Positions 61,051 to 64,000 of a DNA stretch of 64,000 bases are shown here, piece by piece; position 1 is the stretch's first letter; each line of letters opens with the position of its first letter. The notes under the pieces were generated by a model. It was not told the DNA's origin and searched no databases. It saw only the letters and a program-made list of their open reading frames with translations. A program made the translations under genes and the position numbers. The stretch is from Curtobacterium sp. VKM Ac-2865 (lineage in GTDB: Bacteria; Actinomycetota; Actinomycetes; Actinomycetales; Microbacteriaceae): NCBI RefSeq assembly GCF_015350905.1, contig NZ_JADKRZ010000002.1, positions 558,001 through 622,000 on the forward strand, written 5' to 3'.

Positions 61051-61066
61051 CCGTCACGTGAGGGTA
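61049..61066. promoter_or_regulatory. 18-bp near-palindrome between sulP and merR, likely MerR operator
   Basis: TACCGTCACGTGAGGGTA has one mismatched pair among nine. It lies exactly between the TAGAGT box of sulP (minus) and a TACAGT box of merR (plus, 61065-61070), as expected for a MerR-type operator controlling both. Confidence 0.6.
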
Positions 61067-61103
61067 CAGTTCCACCAGCACCCACCCCAGGAGGTCTGCC
61101 ACC

Positions 61104-61499
61104 ATGTCCGACGTGACCCAGACCATGCACATCGGCGAACTCGCCGATCGCGCCGAGATGTCGCTCCGCACGATCCGGCACTACGACGAGGTGGGCCTGC
61201 TCGTGCCCAGCGGCCGCACCACCGGGGGCTTCCGGGTCTACACGGACGGTGACCTGGAGCGGCTGCTGGTGATCCGGCGGATGAAGCCCCTCGGGTTCTC
61301 ACTCGAGGAGATGGGCGACCTGCTCAGCATCGTCGACGGGCTGCCGGGCGCCGACGCGGAGGACACGGCCGCACGGGCAGCGCGCCTCGACGCCTTCCTC
61401 GAGGACGCCCGAGCCCGGCACGCGAAGCTCGTGGAGCGGGCGGGCATGGCCGAGGAGTTCATCGGCACGCTCGGCACCCTCCGCGCCGCCCTCCCCTGA
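61104..61499 (+). CDS. MerR-family transcriptional regulator, 131 aa
   Basis: Winged helix MHIGELADRAEMSLRTIRHYDEVGLL followed by FRVYTDGDLERLLVIRRMKPLGFSLEEM and a long dimerisation helix. There is no cysteine, so it is not a metal or thiol sensor; the signal is unknown. ATG at 61104 with AGGAGG nine bases upstream. Divergent from sulP, its probable target besides itself. Its 3' end is overlapped on the opposite strand by a small open gene. Confidence 0.92.
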   Translation: MSDVTQTMHIGELADRAEMSLRTIRHYDEVGLLVPSGRTTGGFRVYTDGDLERLLVIRRMKPLGFSLEEMGDLLSIVDGLPGADAEDTAARAARLDAFLEDARARHAKLVERAGMAEEFIGTLGTLRAALP

Positions 61500-61691
61500 C
61501 CAGCGCCCCCGCTCCCACTCCGCGCGCTCGGCCCGCTCCTCGAGCAGGATGGCGCGGTACACACGGAGCCGTTCCTCCTGCTCGGCGATGACGGCGCGTG
61601 CCTTCCAAGGACGCAAGCGGTGCCGCCGCCGGACGTTCACCTTCCACTGCTCCCACATCCGGGCGTTCCACTCGTCGTTCACCGCTCCCAT
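61299..61691 (-). CDS. Unknown protein, up to 130 aa, antisense to the merR 3' end
   Basis: ATG at 61691 with AGGAGGG about eight bases upstream. The first ~65 residues (WNARMWEQWKVNVRRRHRLR, then EEQERLRVYRAILLEERAERAEW-like charged helix) are rich in Trp, Arg and Glu and look coiled. The rest runs antisense through merR to a stop at 61299 and its composition there follows merR's codons. The start overlaps the 3' end of the gene upstream by 13 bases, so coupling is likely. Real gene with unusual 3' overlap, or a recently extended frame. Confidence 0.45.
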   Translation of the reverse strand: MGAVNDEWNARMWEQWKVNVRRRHRLRPWKARAVIAEQEERLRVYRAILLEERAERAEWERGRWSGEGGAEGAERADELLGHARPLHELRVPGSGVLEEGVEARCPCGRVLRVGARQPVDDAEQVAHLLE

Positions 61692-62038
61692 GGTCGATCC
61701 CTCCTCTGTTTCTCCGTGTTGATCAACTCCCGGACGATCGTGACGAACACCACGTCCTCGTCGCGAGCAATCTGCATGTCGTACACCGCCTGGAACGCGC
61801 GGCGTCCGATCTCGTTCCGCCCGACGTCCTCGGCGCAGACCAGGTCGACGGCCCACACGATCCGGGTCCACGCCCGGTCACGCTCTTCCCGGTACACATC
61901 GCGCCGCCACCGCACCGCCGCCCAGACACCACCGGCAAGCGCGCCGGTCAAGGTCAGCGCGGCCGCCCCGAGCGCGGCGACCACCGTCGCCACCGCCGCA
62001 GGCGGCCAGGCCGCGAGCACCTCGGTCCCCGCCGTCAT
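61679..62038 (-). CDS. Unknown single-helix membrane protein, 119 aa
   Basis: ATG at 62038 with AGGAGG five bases upstream. One hydrophobic helix (residues ~10-38, AAVATVVAALGAAALTLTGAL) then a charged region VYREERDRAWTRIVWAVDLV and a soluble C-terminus (ARDEDVVFVTIVRELINTEK). The N-out/C-in anchor plus charged tail is all that can be said; no family recognised. Coupled to the 130-aa gene downstream. Confidence 0.65.
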   Translation of the reverse strand: MTAGTEVLAAWPPAAVATVVAALGAAALTLTGALAGGVWAAVRWRRDVYREERDRAWTRIVWAVDLVCAEDVGRNEIGRRAFQAVYDMQIARDEDVVFVTIVRELINTEKQRRDRPWER

Positions 62039-62198
62039 GAGGACCTCCTCCCCTGCTCGCGACCCGGCCACGTCGAGAACGCTACGGAGCGCCCAGGTCG
62101 AGCCGAGCCTCCCGTCCGCATCGGTGGAGAACACCCGACGTGAGCCGACCTGTGGAGGGAAGCGACTCCGCGCACCTCGACCGACGCGCCCGGCCCGG

Positions 62199-62204
62199 TA
62201 GACT
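62199..62204 (+). promoter_or_regulatory. -10 box of the leaderless aspS promoter
   Basis: TAGACT eight bases before the GTG at 62213. A half copy of the dispersed palindrome lies about 90 bases upstream (62106-62120). Confidence 0.6.
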
Positions 62205-62212
62205 CGACGACC

Positions 62213-63553
62213 GTGATCGAACGCACCCGCATCAGCGACCTCGCCGCACTCCCCGACGGTCCCGTCTCCGTGGCCGGATGGGTCGAGACCGTCCGCGACC
62301 AGAAGAAGGTGCAGTTCGTCGTCCTCCGCGACGAGACCGGCGCCGTCCAGCTCGTCAACCCCGCCACACGCGAAGCCGTGGAGGGCGACGACGCCTCGGC
62401 GACCGCGCTCGCCACGACGGAGTCCATCTCCGGCCTGGCGCACGGCTCCTTCATCCACGTGCAGGGCACCCTGAAGCACGACGAGCGCGTCAAGCTCGGC
62501 GGCCTCGAGGTCAAGGTGGGCGAGCTCACCGTCGTCAGCGCGGCGATCCCGGAGACGCCGATCGCCGACGACTCCTCCCTCGACAAGCGCCTGGACTGGC
62601 GCTTCCTCGACCTGCGCAACCGCAAGCAGAACCTCATCTTCCGCATCCAGACCACGATGGAGCACGCGTTCCGGACCTACTGGGTCGAGCGCGACTACAT
62701 CGAGATCCACACCCCGAAGCTGATGGCCTCGGCGTCCGAGTCGCGTGCCGAGCTGTTCCAGCTCGAGTACTTCGAGACCACGGCGTACCTGTCGCAGTCG
62801 CCGCAGAACTTCAAGCAGATGGCCCAGCCCGCGGGCTTCGGTGCCGTCTTCGAGATCGCGGACGCCTTCCGCGCCGACCCCTCGTTCACCTCGCGCCACG
62901 CCACCGAGTTCACGAGCGTCGACGCCGAGTTCTCGTGGATCGAGTCGCACGAGGACGTCATGGCGATGCACGAGGAGGTCCTGGTCGCCGGCATCACCGC
63001 GGTCAAGGAGAAGTACGGCAAGGACATCGAAGAGGTCTTCGGCTTCGAGCTGCAGGTCCCGACGACGCCGTTCCCCCGGGTGACCCTGGCCGAGGCCCGG
63101 ACGATCGTCGCCGACAGCGGCCACGACGTCGTGCGCGCCGACGGCGACCTCGACCCCGAGGGCGAGCGCCGCGTGTCTGCCTGGGCGAAGGAGCACCACG
63201 GCTCCGAGTTCGTCTTCGTCACCGACTACGACGCCTCGATCCGGCCGTACTACCACATGCGCCACGCCGACGACCCGACGCTCACGAACAGCTACGACCT
63301 GCTGTTCAACGGCGCCGAGATCTCCACGGGCGCCCAGCGCGAGCACCGCGTGGACGTCCTCACCGCCCAGGCGGAGGAGAAGGGCCTCGACCCCGCCGAG
63401 CTCGGCTGGTACCTCGACTTCTTCCGCTACGGCGTGCCGCCGCACGGTGGCTTCGGCATGGGCCTGGCACGCGTGCTGATGCTCATGCTCGGCGAGCCGT
63501 CGATCCGCGAGGTCACGTACCTGTTCCGCGGCCCGACGCGCCTGACCCCGTAG
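62213..63553 (+). CDS. aspS: Aspartate-tRNA(Asp/Asn) ligase, archaeal/eukaryotic type, 446 aa
   Basis: Class IIb synthetase. N-terminal OB fold (VSVAGWVETVRDQKKVQFVVL), motif 2 in FEIADAFRADPSFTSRHATEF and motif 3 in PPHGGFGMGLARVLMLMLG. The 446-aa length, lack of the ~140-residue GAD insertion and the short C-terminus are those of the archaeal/eukaryotic class, not the ~590-aa bacterial enzyme. Such enzymes can be non-discriminating and charge tRNA-Asn for later amidation by GatCAB; a helper function is also possible if a second AspRS exists elsewhere. GTG start, leaderless. Confidence 0.93.
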   Translation: MIERTRISDLAALPDGPVSVAGWVETVRDQKKVQFVVLRDETGAVQLVNPATREAVEGDDASATALATTESISGLAHGSFIHVQGTLKHDERVKLGGLEVKVGELTVVSAAIPETPIADDSSLDKRLDWRFLDLRNRKQNLIFRIQTTMEHAFRTYWVERDYIEIHTPKLMASASESRAELFQLEYFETTAYLSQSPQNFKQMAQPAGFGAVFEIADAFRADPSFTSRHATEFTSVDAEFSWIESHEDVMAMHEEVLVAGITAVKEKYGKDIEEVFGFELQVPTTPFPRVTLAEARTIVADSGHDVVRADGDLDPEGERRVSAWAKEHHGSEFVFVTDYDASIRPYYHMRHADDPTLTNSYDLLFNGAEISTGAQREHRVDVLTAQAEEKGLDPAELGWYLDFFRYGVPPHGGFGMGLARVLMLMLGEPSIREVTYLFRGPTRLTP

Positions 63554-63602
63554 GCACCACCGCGGTGCGGGCCCCCGCGGCGCGGACTGCCGTTGCACAA
63601 CC

Positions 63603-63646
63603 AGAACCGGCTCGAACCACGGACGTCCGTGGTTCGGGCCGGTTCT
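63603..63646 (+). terminator. Strong hairpin after aspS
   Basis: AGAACCGGC-TCGAACCACGGAC pairs with GTCCGTGGTTCG-GGCCGGTTCT over almost the full 44 bases, then GCTTGTG. Placed 50 bases after the aspS stop. Confidence 0.8.
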
Positions 63647-63711
63647 GCTTGTGCGGCGCCGCAACGAACCGGCGACCCCGGCGCGGGCAGGCGCCGGACA
63701 GGAGGCTCGGG

Positions 63712-63966
63712 TCAGGCCCGCGCGCCGGCCCGCTCGAGCGCCGCAGCGAGTCGGGCGGCGTCGACCCGCCAGTTGCTGTGCACCCGTCCGTCGATGAGCA
63801 CGACGGGGATGTCCTCCGCGTACTCGAGCCGGAGCGCCTCGTCGTCGAGGATCGACCGCTCGGTCAGCGTCACGCCCGGGTGGGCGGCGACGACGGACTC
63901 GACGACCGGTCGCGCGTCGTCGCAGAGATGGCATCCGGGCTTGGTGAGGAGCGTCACGGCTGGCAT
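63712..63966 (-). CDS. Glutaredoxin-like (DUF836) protein, 84 aa
   Basis: Thioredoxin-fold mini-protein. VTLLTKPGCHLCDDARPVV has the redox pair CHLC at residues 12-15, and the cis-Pro follows in EDIPVVLIDGR. Actinobacterial members of this family are often called glutaredoxin family or DUF836; substrates are unknown. ATG at 63966 lies six bases after TACGCT: leaderless. A half copy of the dispersed palindrome adjoins its stop. Confidence 0.88.
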   Translation of the reverse strand: MPAVTLLTKPGCHLCDDARPVVESVVAAHPGVTLTERSILDDEALRLEYAEDIPVVLIDGRVHSNWRVDAARLAAALERAGARA

Positions 63967-63972
63967 GCATCC

Positions 63973-63978
63973 AGCGTA
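63973..63978 (-). promoter_or_regulatory. -10 box of the glutaredoxin-like gene
   Basis: TACGCT on the minus strand, six bases before the ATG at 63966. The remaining bases to 64000 show nothing else. Confidence 0.5.
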
Positions 63979-64000
63979 GACCGCCCGGGAAATGCGAAAG

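Overview
This is one contiguous piece of a chromosome from a high-GC actinobacterium. The gene set (menaquinone synthesis, System II cytochrome c maturation, NusG with a long acidic N-terminus, archaeal-type AspRS without the bacterial GAD insertion, leaderless promoters with TAGACT-like -10 boxes) and the many GGAGGCTCGG-type intergenic palindromes point to the family Microbacteriaceae, most likely Curtobacterium or a close relative. The genus is an inference; there is no rRNA gene to test it. No prophage, insertion sequence or CRISPR array was found. Coding density is high on both strands.

Layout. 1-6.4 kb: lipoprotein fragment, MFS transporter, metB and cystathionine beta-synthase (transsulfuration), ABC exporter. 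6.6-9.2 kb: APC permease and a lone AbiEi/DUF559-type protein. 9.3-10.5 kb: rplL and rplJ with an L10-type leader and attenuator. 10.6-12.9 kb: two-component system with a likely autoregulatory operator. 13.0-16.1 kb: tightly overlapping three-gene operon (acyl-CoA-dehydrogenase-like flavoprotein, PIG-L deacetylase fused to a NodS-like methyltransferase, GT2 glycosyltransferase), the best candidate here for an undescribed pathway. 16.2-18.6 kb: MacB/FtsX-type ABC pair. 18.7-26.4 kb: TolB-like protein, CUT1 sugar ABC transporter without ATPase, Gfo/Idh/MocA oxidoreductase, TIM-barrel isomerase and a divergent ROK regulator. 26.4-28.0 kb: lone YqaJ nuclease and a Pr6Pr membrane protein.

28.0-31.1 kb: tRNA-Trp, secE, nusG, rplK, rplA, about 18 kb away from rplJL. 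31.2-34.5 kb: aminotransferase, murB and two MaoC/HadA-like hot-dog proteins. 34.6-38.3 kb: small protein, tRNA-Met, tRNA-Thr, M23 peptidase, inositol-phosphatase-family gene, three 55-bp tandem repeats, tRNA-Tyr. 38.4-43.0 kb: YajQ, cardiolipin synthase, acyltransferase-type membrane protein, FprA-like ferredoxin reductase.

43.1-54.1 kb: menaquinone island: polyprenyl synthase, menG, menF, menD, menA, menE, menB and menC, interleaved with three small membrane proteins. 54.1-54.7 kb: gene-free block with two copies of a 58-bp perfect palindrome and three pentanucleotide repeat tracts. 54.7-59.5 kb: ccsB, resB, ccdA, a TlpA/ResA thioredoxin and a histidine phosphatase, translationally coupled. 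59.6-61.5 kb: SulP transporter and MerR regulator sharing a divergent promoter around an 18-bp near-palindrome. 61.3-64.0 kb: two unknown small genes, aspS and a glutaredoxin-like protein.

Many genes appear leaderless, with a -10 hexamer ending 5-8 bases before the start codon. This helped choose starts and explains missing Shine-Dalgarno sites. Menaquinone made in the central island would feed the respiratory chain whose c-type cytochromes are matured by the adjacent ccs/res genes.
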